Assembly: GCA_031835245.1 (NCBI GenBank)
Contig: JAVKOQ010000281.1
Location: 1-64,000, forward strand
Source of the DNA: Balamuthia mandrillaris
Taxonomy: Eukaryota; Discosea; Longamoebia; Balamuthiidae
Length of the DNA stretch: 64,000 nt
Reading direction: 5' to 3'
The translations under genes and the position numbers were made by a program. The notes beneath the pieces were generated by a model. It was given only the letters and a program-made list of their open reading frames with translations, ran no database searches and was not told the DNA's origin. Positions 25,856-37,557 of this stretch are shown here, piece by piece. Every line of letters starts with the position of its first letter. Position 1 is the stretch's first letter.

Positions 25856-26885
25856 TTAGCGTCTGCGCAGTTTGCGAGGGGGAGGTTCGCTGGAAGGAGC
25901 TGACTCGGATTGGGATTGTGATTGGGAGTAAAGGCCTGAGGTGGCAGAGGAAGAGGTAAGCTCCTCTCCATCCCGAACCTTTAACAGCCGTTGCAGTTGA
26001 TCAAACACCGGTGTTGTGAGCTGACGAATATAATTTATCTCTAATGCAGATAGATTGCTTGACTACAAGCATGACAAAAAGGTTTCAGAAACAAGGAAGA
26101 GAACGGAACAGAACAGAAAAAAGAACAGCACAAGAGGCAGCAATATACCTTCACAGCAATCAAGTTGTTGATTTGAAGAGCTTCCAAGCCGTTGCGATTC
26201 TTGAGAAAACGAGCATTCCAAATGTCTTCCAACAGGCTCTGCACTTGCTGACAGTCCTTGATGTCCTCAGCAGCACTTGCGTTTTGTTTCAGAAACAAAC
26301 CCAAGCCATGTTAGTTTTGGACAACACAACAGAAGGACTAGTTCTCACAAGAGAACAAACACACGTACCTGTTGAACAGTTGCGAGGCTATTTCCATGTA
26401 ATGAAAGGGCATGGCTTGAAACCGGAGTTCATCTCGTTCTTGTTTCAAGACCTTCTCCAAATGTGCTGCAACAACGATCGGAGAAAACGCTTCAGTTTGG
26501 GTAACTCATGGCCAGAGCGTTTAAAGAGAGAGAGAGAGAGAGAGAAAAGCACACCTACGCTCAGCCACTCAGGAGCAACGATAGTGCACATCTGTCGTTT
26601 TTTAAGGGCAAGAGCAAGCCATAGCGGCACTTTAGCTGGAACCGACGCCATAAAGGGTCCAAAGTCGCCCTATTTACAAGCATTTGGTCAACAACAAACT
26701 TCAGAGAGAAATAGAGAGAAGAGAGAGGGGAGAAATAGAGAGAAGAGAGAGAAGAAGAGAGCAGAGAAAGGTGGTGTGCTTACCGATATCAGTTGTAAGG
26801 TATCGAGGCTGAACCTTGGTATGACCGTGATGAGCTCATTCTCCGAAAGAAACTCTATTTGGCTGTTGCTCAACTTGCCTTGCAT
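25856..26885 (-). CDS. GINS2: GINS complex subunit PSF2
   Basis: PSF2 is one of four GINS subunits; with CDC45 and MCM2-7 it forms the CMG replicative helicase. Exons 26885-26784, 26669-26555, 26465-26369, 26275-26149, 26038-25856 give 207 codons plus stop (human about 185). Hallmarks: IEFLSENELITVIPRFSLD, GDFGPF, VPAKVPLWLALALKKRQMC, IVAPEWLS, and AMPFHYMEIASQLF, followed by VQSLLEDIWNARFLKNRNGL. The C-terminus adds an SQSQSQSES tail ending in the basic PRKLRRR. The start at 26885 gives an N-terminus equivalent to other PSF2 proteins. It shares a 218-bp divergent promoter with the glutaredoxin-like gene. Confidence 0.94.
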
Positions 26886-27103
26886 CTTCTCCTCGATTGG
26901 CTTCTCCCCCTCCAAAGAACCACTTGTTGTGTTCCCTTCTTGTTGTTGTGGGGTTCGTTTTGGCGGGAATTCATGTTGTCGACAATTTCCACGACGTCAT
27001 GAATCTTTGCTTTTGTGTCGACGGCCTAGTCCCTTTTTGGGTGTTCATGTCTTTTCTTGCTAAAACAAAACTGAGCCTTCCGTCGGCAGACTAGCATATC
27101 ATC

Positions 27104-27873
27104 ATGGGGAAGATTACCGCGGTAAGTATTTGTGCTGAGGTACCGTTTTTATCGTTTCGTTGATGATTGACCCTATCGTTGTAGTACGTTACTCAGTCTC
27201 CGGTTGCGGAGGTGTCTGTGGCGGTGCATTGGATTAAGCAGGTTCGTGCCTTGCTGTGGTTTCTTTTTGATGTCTGATTTTTCCAACTGTTGCTCCGCAG
27301 CTGTTGGAGATGAAGCGTGTCCCTTGGATGGAAGTCGACCTGACGTAACTTTATTCTCTTTTCTTTGATATTTGCTGGACTAATCATGATCATTATGAGC
27401 AGGGTTATGCCAGAGCAACGCCAAACCATGCTCAAGGTAAGACAGATTACTTCAGCCTTACCGTGTTGTTATTGTCTTTAACTGGCACTCTGTAGTTATC
27501 CAAGGATATCAAGGTCCTTCCACAATTGTATTTCAACGAGACTCTCATTGCGGTAGGTGCTTCTTTCTTCCCAACTGTGGCTGGGCTGGAATGGAACCAA
27601 CTTTCTTTTCCTTTGTCGTACAGTACGGCCCTGAGGCTCAATACACCTTGGATGACCTGAGCGAGAAGCTTGATGTAATGATCAAAGACGCCTTGGCGGC
27701 CTCCGACCCAGCCATTCCCAACGTTGGTACGTCCAATCCCTCCCGTTTCCTCTCGGGGGGAGAGGGTTCGTCTTTTTGGTGGTAACAGACTCTTATCGTT
27801 ATTGTTTTGTGCCGCTTCCTCCTCAGGGATCTGGCACCCAGGGAACGGGCAGAAGACGGAGATCAGATGGTAA
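27104..27873 (+). CDS. Glutaredoxin-like/SH3BGRL-type thioredoxin-fold protein
   Basis: Seven tiny exons (27104-27121, 27185-27241, 27301-27344, 27403-27436, 27496-27552, 27624-27726, 27827-27873) give 119 codons plus stop. The order of elements fits the SH3BGRL branch of the thioredoxin fold: beta1 KITAYVTQSPVAEVS, helix VAVHWIKQLLEMKRV, then WMEVDLTVMPEQRQTMLK (compare the EEVDIT..EEQRQWM of SH3BGR), then LPQLYFNETLIAYG with the cis-Pro. There is no CxxC active site, so it is probably a non-catalytic adaptor. Function is unknown. The start codon lies in an 18-nt first coding exon. Confidence 0.75.
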
Positions 27874-28031
27874 AGAACGAATTGGATTTCAAAAAAAACC
27901 GATCGCAAGTTTTAAATTCCTATCATATTTCACATTCCGACCGTTAACGCGAATAAAAAAAGAAAAAGATCGTTAAACAACAAACAGAACACACCATCGA
28001 GCGTTCGTTGCGGGTTTTTTCGTTTGTCTGA

Positions 28032-31000
28032 ATGGATGCAGTGGAAGGGTATGAGACCCTGCAAACTTTCATCGCCAGCAGCGGGATAGTATCTTCCTCC
28101 TCTCTTCCACGTCTAAGGTTTGTTTGCATTTTTTTTCCACACATCAGACTGTCCTTCCTTCCGGTTTTGAATCGTTTGTTGTTTGTTGATTTTTGATCGT
28201 TGACGTCTCCTTCACTCTCGCTCGTGGAAAACAAGAGAGTTGGTGGCACATCTCACCGAAAGGAACCAGCCTCACTCCCTCCTTCGGCTGTACAAAGCGC
28301 TGCTTCGAGGACAGCTGGCAACAACAACACAACCCGAAGGAGAATGCAATGCTGTCCAACGGGACGAGCTGAGAGGCTGGTTGGTCGACCTCTTTGTCAA
28401 GTTTAGTGCCGTTCGTTCGGCACTTCTGCTCCTGCTTTTCCGTTTTGCTGGAGGAGGAGGAGAAGAGAAGAGCAAGCTCGCTGTGCTCTCGTTGTCGACA
28501 AAAATTCCAGCGACACCCAACAACTCCTCTTCAAGGAAGAGGAGAAAAAAGACGAGAAGGAGCAATCGAGGAGAAGAAAGGTTCGAAGAAGGGGGAGAGC
28601 AAGCGAGAAACACAACAGCGCCAATGGCGTCGCTGCCTTTGTCGTTGACATCATGCACGAGCTTTGGCATTCGCACCAAACGCTATTCCTGCCACACGCC
28701 ACGCTCTTTTTCGACGTGCTTCTCGACATGTCTTCCTCCATCGCTGCTTCTTCCTCTGCCTCTCCATTTTGTTGCGAGACGTTGTTTCAGCTATGGATAG
28801 TGATGGCTTCCATTTATCAAACTCTTCTTTCTTCTTCTTCTTCTTCTTTTTTTTTTTTTTTTTTTTTTTGCAGTTGTCAGTATAATCAGTGATAAGCTTT
28901 GCCGGTGGCAAAGAAAAGGACTGCTTGACCTTCTTTCTCGCTCTCTTCCTCCGCTTGGGCTATGCCTCAGCATTGCTGCTCTTATCAAAAGCTGCAGCTC
29001 TTCCTCTTCCTCCTCCTCCTTCACAAACAAACCGTTGGAACGGTACATTGCTCAACAACTAGCAGCCTACCTTCCAGCCGTCTCTCGAGCTCCTCTTCTA
29101 CAACAAACATTTTCTCTTCCATCCTTTGCATCAACCTCCATGTCATCTATTCCCAACAAAACAACTGATAGAGAAACGCTTCTCCTCTCTTGTGTCAAGT
29201 GCATTGAACTGCTCAACCTGCTTTCTTTGCTGCGACCATTTCTTAAGGTAAAGCACAGAAGACTATTTGTTTTTTGTTCTCCGAACCACTTATCTTTATA
29301 ATTGACCAATCAGAAAGAACAAACGGGAGACATTCATCGGCGGAGCTTGTGGCCAGCTCTCACTGTTGACACGACTATTCTTAGCAGCTCCACTTTGCAG
29401 CAGCTATCTTCATGGCAGGGATACGCCTATCGTGCTCCCGCTGACGATGACAGCGAAGCAGATCAAACGAATTCTACGTTGCAACAAATGGACCAACAGA
29501 ACCGCACAAAAGAAGAGAAGCTTGCAGAAGACGTTGGAGAAGAAGAGGAAGAAGAAGATGACGACTTGGAGAAAGAGAAAAAAATGATTACTGCAATTCT
29601 TTTTGGGAACACGTTGCGATTCACGCTGGCAGAGATTTATAGGAGAGAAGCTCTTCTTCGCACTTTTATGGAATATTTGCCTGGAAAGGTATGCCTCTCA
29701 CATTCTCTGCTAGTGCTTTCCTTCTTTGTTACTGACATATCTTTGTGTGCTGCTCCAAAAAGGACAGTCAGAAAGGCTTCGTAGTGAGCATGCTCATTGA
29801 GGAAATGAGCAACAAGGAAAGAGCTCCTTTAGAACAACTGAACCGCATTCTTAGCTATACCGTTCCACTTCCAAACGCGCGATTGCTGGCCATTCTTACT
29901 CCATCATTTGCTTCCATTCGCTCAAAGGCCGCTTTTTTTCGGCGGAGTTGGCCTCAAGGTGTGGCTGATGCTTCTTCCGAGGATCTTTGGACTCTTTGGT
30001 GTCGCTGCTTACAAGCATCTATCCTGTTCCTCTCCCTTGCTAGTCACGCAGCTGGCAGAAGCAACATTAAAAACAGGAACAAGGACTACAACCTTTCTTT
30101 TCGCCAACTTTACTATCTCGTAGCATCGGCTTTGGAGCATCGCAACGCAGCAATACTTTGCTTCTCTGCTTTGCAGAGACGAACGACACGACGTTCCCAA
30201 GTAAGAAAGAGCTACTCGCAAAAACAGCATTTCATTCCCCATAACAACAACAACATTGACCTGCACGAAGAGCACGGAATGATGGTTCAACACTTGCGAG
30301 GGCCGCCTTCACTCTCCCCATTTTTCTTCGTTAGCATGATTTGCCACTTTATCCATGAGGAATGCGCCCCTTTGCCGTATCACATAACAACTGCGACGGA
30401 AGATATTGTGAAGCATCAGTGTCACCATGACATAGTTTATGGCCTTGGCCTGCAGTTGCTTGCACACTTATATGCCGTGGGCAGGGTTTGGCCTTCTTCT
30501 TCTATCTCAGGAGACAGATTTTGGTGGGTGGATGGCTGCTCCTCAAAGGGAACGTTGCCGTTATGCTATAGCACCTCAGACGAAGAGTATTGGCATCGCT
30601 GCAATGGTTGCTGCTCTTTTTCTCCTGCTCCTACTTCTTCCACTTTAAATGATGAATGGGAACACCAACCACAACGGTGCAACCACGATGGAGAGTGCTG
30701 GCGCGCCAATCTATGGGATCACATCAGCTCGTCTCTCCTCTTGGACAGAGCAGATAACCTTTGCTGGGCTGTTCAGCGACGCAACATGCCTCATTTGATT
30801 TCCGGTGACGACGATGAATCTCTGACTAGTGCCACCACCGTCAGTTCCTCTATGTTGGCGCGACAGCAACTTCTTATGAACGTGCTGGCCTTTATCTATG
30901 CCATTCTCAATGACTTTTTAATGTGCTCTCCGTCGTTCCAGTCGAGTAAAGGACTTCAAGTGATAGATGCTCTAATTGAGCATCTTTCGAAACTGGAAAG

Positions 31001-34000
31001 CCTCCAGCTGGTTATCCTGGTAATGCAAGCACTCAATTCCTTCTGTTACCCCTCCTTATCTTCTTCTTCTTCTTCTTCTTCTTCTTCTTCTTCTTCTTCT
31101 TCTTCTTCTTCTTCCCGACCTGTCGAACAACTACGAACGCTTCCTTCTCCATCGAAGCTATCGTGGAAAACAATCTACAGCTGTCTATGTTCTCTTTATA
31201 CAAGCGACGATGTTTTGCTTCATGCATTTTCTTCATCAAGACTACGACTGAAAATGGTAGATATCCCACCCCACGACCATAAACTTCCCACCCCACCGAT
31301 AAAAATTCCACCCCTCAGGTAAAAGTCCCAACCTATTAGGGTGACATGAATTATGAGTAACTCTATCGTTACATTGCTACTGTGTTTCTCTTTGCTTGGC
31401 GAGAGGAATAACCGTTGTAAAAGAAACTGTCAGGAATTGAAAGCATGCTGTATCCTTGGTCAACGGTTATTCCTCTCACCATTCTTGCCCGCCATACTTT
31501 TCTTTTTGTTCCCGCCTTTTTTTTTCAATAACGTTTCCGTTACTTTTTCTTGGGTTGTAACAAGGTCTTCTTCTTTAACTTTTTTCTTTCAACTAGAAAC
31601 AGCTACACACAACCATCACACACCTTTTTTGTTTGTTTGGCTTTTTGTTTTTTCCTTTTTTTTTTTCTAATTATGGAAGCGAAGAAAAAAAGATTTGCCG
31701 AGATTTACGGGTGGATTTTTGAACGAAAGGTTCCATTGCAGCAGCTTTCACGGTTGTACAATGGTGGAGAGGATGCTCCGACCTTTTATCGAGTCCAATG
31801 GAGATCAACTCGTGGGCTTACAAAGCGAACAGGAGTGAAGGTGCTTAGTAATCAGCGGACCACCCTTGAAGGAGTGAAAGTGTTGGTGGCGCCTAAAGTC
31901 AAGAAGGTGAAGAATGGGGTCCTTGAGGTTGCACTCAGCGAGAATCTTCACTGCTCTGGCGGCTTTGCCTGTGCTCCTCCTGCAAGAGGAAAGAAGAACA
32001 AAAAACTAAAGGACTGTGAAGTACAAAGCCGTTGGGTGGTGTTTAGAGATGAGCTAAACACGGCCTACATCTACATCCAGAAGGAAGCCCAAAGCCACGG
32101 ACCTGGGTTTTGCGCGCCTTCCGCTTTGCCTATGACACCTGCGCTTCGGCAGTGGCTCCGCCAGATGGATGGGCAAGGAACAAAAGAAGACGGAATGAAT
32201 GGGAGAGGAGGAGCAATGACGGCGCACGAGCTGCAACGAATGTTGCTGGGGGGCGGTTGTGAGCTGGTCAAGGATGCTCGGGATGTACCCACTGTGCAGG
32301 AGATTGCCACTGTAATCCACAACGGAAGGAAAAAACTGCGAATCGGCAAGAAAGGGCAAACCAGAGCAGAAGCCCTCCAAGAGGCCTTGAATCGGCCAGA
32401 ACTGGCTTCTACTATCCTTTTCCCCCCTTTGGAGAGCCGTGAAACGTACATCCTTGATCGCACGGCGGCCCGTCGGCCATGGATGATTTTTCTGATCGCG
32501 CCTTATGCAGTCACTGTGCTTCAGCGATGGGGTAAGGATGTAGTCGGCCTGGACAGCATCTACAAGCTATCCAAGTCACATCCCCCCGTTTGGGCACTGG
32601 TGGTGCAAGATGACTTGGGACGGAGCTGGCCTGTTGCCTTCGCTGTTGCTAGCAAGGAACGAGCAGCAGTTGTGCGCTTTTTCCTTTCGTCTGTTCGTCA
32701 CTTTTTTGAGACACAGACGACAACGATCTACTCCCCAAAACCTACGTGGCAACCCTTCGTAATGATCGACAAAGACAAGGTGGAGCGTAACGGGGCGACA
32801 AGTGCTGGCTTTCAGGTGGTGTTGTGTGACTTTCATGCACAACAACTGTGGAGAAAAAAAGTTGCGCAGTATGGTTTGTTCTCTCTCTTTCATGCATCTG
32901 CTCTCTCCCTCTCGTTGTTGCTCATACAAGTAGAAACTAACAATAATACCAAACAACAAGGGAAGGATGATGGAAGTGTATTGGGTTTGTTAAAAAGACT
33001 GCAACATGCCATGACAGAAGATGCAGAGGAAGAACCAACAAAAGTGTTGAAGAACTATTGCCAAAAAAAGAGGATTACCCGTTTTTGGCAGTACTTTGAC
33101 AAGAACTGGCTTTCTCCTCCATGGGCATCAACGTGGAAAAGCATTGATCGTCCTGGGTACCGAGAGGGCTTGTGGAATACCAACAATGCAACAGAGACGA
33201 TCTTTCGTAGCATTCTTCGTGATTTCCACTGCAAAGGCACCAAAGGGGATCACAACTTGGTCTTAACGCTAGCAGACAATGTGTTTCGCCGCTACAATGT
33301 GGAGCTCAACCGCATCGATGTACTACAGCAACGCCCACGCCTTGGTGTTTGCCGGCTTTGGAGGAGATATCAAGAGGGATTGCGGCTGGCACAGCACCAA
33401 CAGAGTGAGAAACAGAAAGAAAAAGAAGAAATAGAGAATGGCAGCAAAAACGATGACAACAACAACGACAGAGAGGAAAAAGAGGTAGAAGAAGGATTGA
33501 ACGCACATTTTGTAGAGCTTGCTGACGGCGTTTTCAAATGGAATGAGTACGCCGTGACTATAGAATTGCCTTCATGCACCTGTCCTTACTTTCGGTATTA
33601 TGGTAGGAGGTGCAAACACGTTTTTGGACTTGCTGCTCATCTACAGAAAACATTTTCAGATCAGAACCTTTTAGAGCTTGGGCTGAAAAGACAAACAAGA
33701 CGCACCAACAGCAGCACCTCACAAGTGGCAAGAATAGTTGAAGATGACATCGTTGAAGCAGATGATACTGACTCCCTGGAGCAACGTGTAGCGCCTGTTA
33801 CCCTTGATGATGAAGATGTGGAAGGAGAGGAGGGAGATGAACAGGACGAGGAACAGCAGGCGCTGCTACTGTTGGAGGAGCCATCAATGGATGAACTTGG
33901 TGAGGACGACGGCGGAGATCTTGAGGAAGAAACTTCTGAAGGAGAAGAACACAACAATAAGAAAGAAGAGAAGGAGGAGAAGGAGGAGAAGGAGGAGGAG

Positions 34001-36523
34001 GAGAAGGATAAGGAGAAAGACAAACTGAATGCAAACAAAAATCAAGGAACAAAGCATCAACATCCAGTGGAGCCAAAAATCGAGTACTCTAGCAAGGAAG
34101 AAGCAGAACAAGCAATCGCATATGCTACAGGGAAGTCATCACCTGGGAGGCCGCGCAATACAACAAAGCGGCCGAAAGTAGCAACCAACCTGCGACTCAC
34201 AGAAGAATGTTTGCTTGAATTAAGTTAGTATCTCTTTTTTTTAAACAAAATCTCTCCCTCCTTTCCTACTTTTAGCTAACACCTCACACAAACACCAGAA
34301 ACCGAACGTACCTTTCAATCAAATTTAACAAAACCTGAAACAACAAAGAAAACGGCAGCGGCGGTGGCGGCGGCTGCACCAAAAAAACAACAAAATCAAA
34401 AAACAAAAACGCAAAGTGGTATGTTTGTCACTTTTTGTATCAAGCAGATTCTTTTTCTGAAGTTGATTTTTGTCATTTTTGAAGAGTGCAAAGCAAAGCG
34501 TACCTCTCAATGGCAAAAGAACTGTAAAACGGAAGAGATCTATGGCGTCGCACCCGTGGTGAACTACCAGGATCCCCGAGTGGACAAAAGGAAGCCGCTC
34601 TCTCCAAAACGACAACTGAAGCCCAACCCACGGTACCAGAAAACACAGGTCGTGAAGCTCCTCTCTCCTCAAAAAAAAGAACAGAACGAAGAAAAGGTGC
34701 CCAGCGTGACAAAGAAAAGACTGGCCAAAAGAACAAAACGAAAAAAAAAAAGCCCCCTAAAAAATAAATTTTTGATTTTTCTGATCCCTTTTCTCCACTC
34801 TCTAAAATAATGGCCAGCGCACGCTTTGGTGGCAAAATAGCACAAAAATAATAGGTTGTTATAAATACATATTAGGGTGGGTAAATTACCTGAGGGGTGG
34901 GACGTTTACCGAAGGGGTGGGACTTTTAGCGTTGTGGGGTGGGACGTTTACCCGATTCGCAACTGCCGCTTATTGGGCCAGTAACTATCCTGCTTGATGA
35001 AAACGAGCAGCAACAAAAGAAGAGGAGTCTTCTGTTTCGGCCCTGCCTTTGCTCTTCCTCCGATACCTCAGCATTTACTTCTACTCCGACAACTGGTGTA
35101 ACCTCTTCTTCCTCCTCTATTTCTCAGAGACAACAACAATGCGTGGAGTACATGTTGTGTACGTTGTTTAATTTTTTGCCAGAGCGTTGCAAGTGGCCCT
35201 GTTTGCTAGAGTTTGTTACCGCGTTACTTCGGTTTACTGCACAGATAGAATTGGCCAACAACATCCAACGCAGTAACCTACAAAGAGACGAATGGGAGGG
35301 CACCGATGACGAAGAGGAAGAAGAGGAGGAAGAGGAAGAGGATGTTGTTGAAGAGAAGAAGGCACCAACGTTTCCACCCCGGCAAATAATAGTCGAAGAG
35401 GACGATATACTCAAAACCCTTTCTGTTGATACCTTATCGGTGGTAAGCATTGCACTTTCTCTCTTTTTTTTTCTCGTCTAACATTTCTTTTATTTCTGTT
35501 GGGACAGTACCTTTCCTTTTGTCTTAAAGCGATTACAACAGGAAACATGTGCGTTCCACGTCTACCAGACCACACATACGAAATACGAGATGTTCGACAC
35601 CCGCTTGCCATCCCAGCAGAGGATGAGGATGATGAAGAAGAGGATACAACAGAAAAGGATGCATCGGACAATGACTGTCAGCTGCGGGATAACGACCTTA
35701 AGGAAGCTGCAGTCGTTTGCGTGTTTTCACTTTGCGAGCGTTTGCGTTTGTTGCAAGAGCTACTCGGCGTTTACGTTGTTGCATCTGCTCTTTCTCTTCC
35801 CGTAAATTCTATTACGTACGCTTGTTCGCCTCTTGTTTTCATTCCTTTATCTAATCACTCTCACTCTCACTCTCTCTCTCTCTCTCTCTCTGACACATTT
35901 GCAGTACTTTGGTTGTTCGCACGTTGAACCATGTTCTTATTCATCTCCATGAGGAACTACCTCGAGCACCGACGAGGTCAAGGCCCCTCTCCACCTGCCA
36001 ACGGCTGTATCAGCCGTACCTCCTTCAGTCTATACGAAGCCTGCTTTGTGCTTCTGGTCGTTTACTTGATCATCTTACCCAGGTTTACCTTCTCATCCTC
36101 GTTCTCATTCTCGTTTTCCTTTCGTTCTCATTCTCCTCTCTCTTTCTTTTCTCCAAGCAGCAGGACAGTGCTGGCAAGCAGCTGTTGCAACGGTTGAAGC
36201 GCTGTATAGAAGCTCTGCAGCTCGCCATCAAAGCGCTTCCTTCTTACCTCTTTCGCGTGAAGCAGCAAGCCTCTTTGGACCGCTCACAAGTCTTAGCGCT
36301 CACTCTTTCCAGATGTGTTGCAGAAGAGGAAGGAGAAGAAGAAGCAAAAGAACGCGAAGAGTGTTTGTTTTCGTTTCATGAGTTCGCCACTCAAAAGAGC
36401 AAAACGGATGATGCTCTTCCTGAATACAATTATTTCAATGCAGAGGAAGTTCTCGACGAAGAGGAAGACAAACAACAATTCCTTTCTCGCTTCAAAGTCA
36501 ATGTGCATAATGCTTCTTCGTAA
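28032..36523 (+). CDS. Large unrecognised helical protein, coding region split by a MULE
   Basis: Exon 1 is 28032-28117 and exon 2 starts at 28236. Coding then continues with introns near 28409-28472 (boundary uncertain), 28810-28872, 29250-29310, 29689-29760, 35443-35508, 35808-35905 and 36081-36164, and ends at 36523. Coding capacity is well over 1,500 residues. The sequence is Leu/Ser-rich and looks like helical (HEAT/ARM-like) repeats, e.g. LVAHLTERNQPHSLLRLYKA, LEQLNRILSYTVPLPNAR, ARQQLLMNVLAFIYAILNDF and VEYMLCTLFNFLPERCKW, with acidic linkers and a poly-Ser tract at 31059-31113. I did not recognise the family. A Mutator-like transposon (31256-34952) splits the coding sequence; the frame is compatible on both sides. 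Whether a full protein is made depends on splicing across it. Confidence 0.6.
31059..31113. repeat. (TTC)n poly-Ser coding microsatellite
   Basis: An uninterrupted TTC/TCT run in frame within the large unrecognised gene encodes about 18-20 serines. Unlike most arrays in this window it lies in an exon, just upstream of the transposon insertion. Confidence 0.85.
31256..31337 (+). repeat. MULE left terminal inverted repeat (four units)
   Basis: Four head-to-tail units of 22, 20, 20 and 20 bp, each of the general form (G/C)(G/A)TAAAA(G/T)TCCCACCCC plus 2-5 bases. They mirror the right end unit for unit. The first unit begins GGTAGATATCCCACCCC, immediately after host coding sequence, and its GTAGAT could act as a splice donor. 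Confidence 0.85.
31673..34810 (+). CDS. MULE transposase with SWIM zinc finger
   Basis: Main exon 31673-34223; phase-consistent small exons 34299-34418 and 34485-34810 add a basic tail, for 998 codons plus stop. Seen: MULE-domain catalytic Asp candidates in DVVGLDSIYKLS (about 32539) and VMIDKDKVERNG (about 32762), the Cys/His block LCDFHAQQLW (about 32824), a Glu candidate in TNNATETIFRSIL (about 33181), and a SWIM finger CTCPYFRYYGRRCKHVFGL (CxC..CxH, about 33576). A long acidic Glu/Asp tract (about 33800-34020) follows. A 57-nt segment at 32870-32926 looks like an optional in-frame intron with a pyrimidine-rich interior. The enzyme would cut the terminal repeats and re-insert the element. 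The tail KRKPLSPKRQLKPNPRY is probably nuclear-localising or DNA-binding. Confidence 0.88.
34871..34952 (-). repeat. MULE right terminal inverted repeat (four units)
   Basis: Reading from the element's end inwards on the minus strand there are four units of 22, 20, 20 and 20 bp (GGTAAACGTCCCACCCC, GCTAAAAGTCCCACCCC, GGTAAACGTCCCACCCC, GGTAATTTACCCACCC). They are more regular than the left end. On the plus strand the second unit supplies CTTTTAG at 34923-34929, a possible splice acceptor in frame with the host exon. Confidence 0.88.
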
Positions 36524-36560
36524 TATAAATATATAAAATTTTGCTGTAAAACGGGTCTTT

Positions 36561-37519
36561 TTAAAGAGCAGCCTTCTTCTTCTCGCCAAACAGATGGTTG
36601 AGCTTCATGGCAAGTGCCATATTGCCTTGGACCTATTTAAAAAACGCATCCGCTCATTTAGAAAGGGAGAAAAAGAACAAGATATAACAAAGAAGAGGAA
36701 AGATGCCTTCAGTTTGCCAGTCATAAATGCAGATTGGGGATCCAGCTTGCCAGCAAACAGGTCCGCAAAGTCCGAGTCCGAGAGAGAAACGGTGCAGTCG
36801 GCTTTAGCACCGTCGCCCTCGCGCACGCTGCCAGCTCCGTTCTTGAGGTCAACCGTCCAGGAACGAGTCTGTCCTTGGTCTCCCTTCACCACGAAGCAGT
36901 AGATAGCTCCTACCTTGCTCACAAGACTAGCATCGCTGGCAACTTTCTTGGCCAGCTCTTCAAACACAGCAGCTGCCTTGAAAGAAGGAGATGAAGCGAT
37001 AGATGAGGAAGAAGAGGAAGAAGGAGCGCGTGGATCTACTTCATCGGTGTTCTCGTCGATGGCAGGGTTGGGTTTGTCCTGAGGCCAGGGCTTCCATGCG
37101 GAGGGGAAGCCAAGGCGGTACATAGCGACCACAGCGGCGCCGCCCAAGCCCAGGTTGTGTTGGAGGGCAACCTTGGCGTTGGGCACTTGTCGCTTGCCGC
37201 ACATTCCTCTTAACTGCCAGCACAGCTCAGCACACTGAGCAAGACCAGTTGCACCTTAATATAAAAGTTAAAAGAAGAATATAGAAAGAAAGGAAGGAAG
37301 GAGTCAGGAATAAAAGAAAGGAGCAAAGATATACCAAGAGGATGCCCTTTGGAAATGAGTCCCCCAGATGGATTGACCACCCATTTGCCACCGTATGTAA
37401 CGTTGCCTTCATCCACAAGTTTTCCAGCTTCTCCCTCTCTGCATAGGCCCAATCCTTCATACGTTACCAACTACCAAATACAAAACAATCAGAATCAATA
37501 GAAAAGGGAGAATAAAGGG

Positions 37520-37557
<38 letters not shown>

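Larger units (their letters stand above)
31256..34952 (+). mobile_element. Mutator-like (MULE) DNA transposon with repeat-bearing terminal inverted repeats
   Basis: A 3,697-bp element bounded by imperfect ~82-bp inverted repeats and carrying one transposase gene in the same orientation as the host gene. Each end starts GGTA(A/G)A followed by CCCACCCC-containing units. The transposase frame is uninterrupted across nearly 900 codons and can be extended by two phase-consistent introns, so the element looks potentially autonomous or only recently inactive. I found no perfect 9-bp target-site duplication: the flanks (GACTGAAAA left, GATTCGCAA right) agree at only 5 of 9 positions. Either the duplication has decayed or the exact ends differ by a base or two. 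Confidence 0.85.

Noticed and set aside
33954-34021. GAGAAGGAG repeat as a separate satellite
   Set aside because: It encodes the Glu/Lys acidic tract inside the transposase reading frame.
31247-34962. Exact 9-bp target-site duplication around the MULE
   Set aside because: Best candidate flanks agree at only 5 of 9 positions, so it is not claimed as a duplication.
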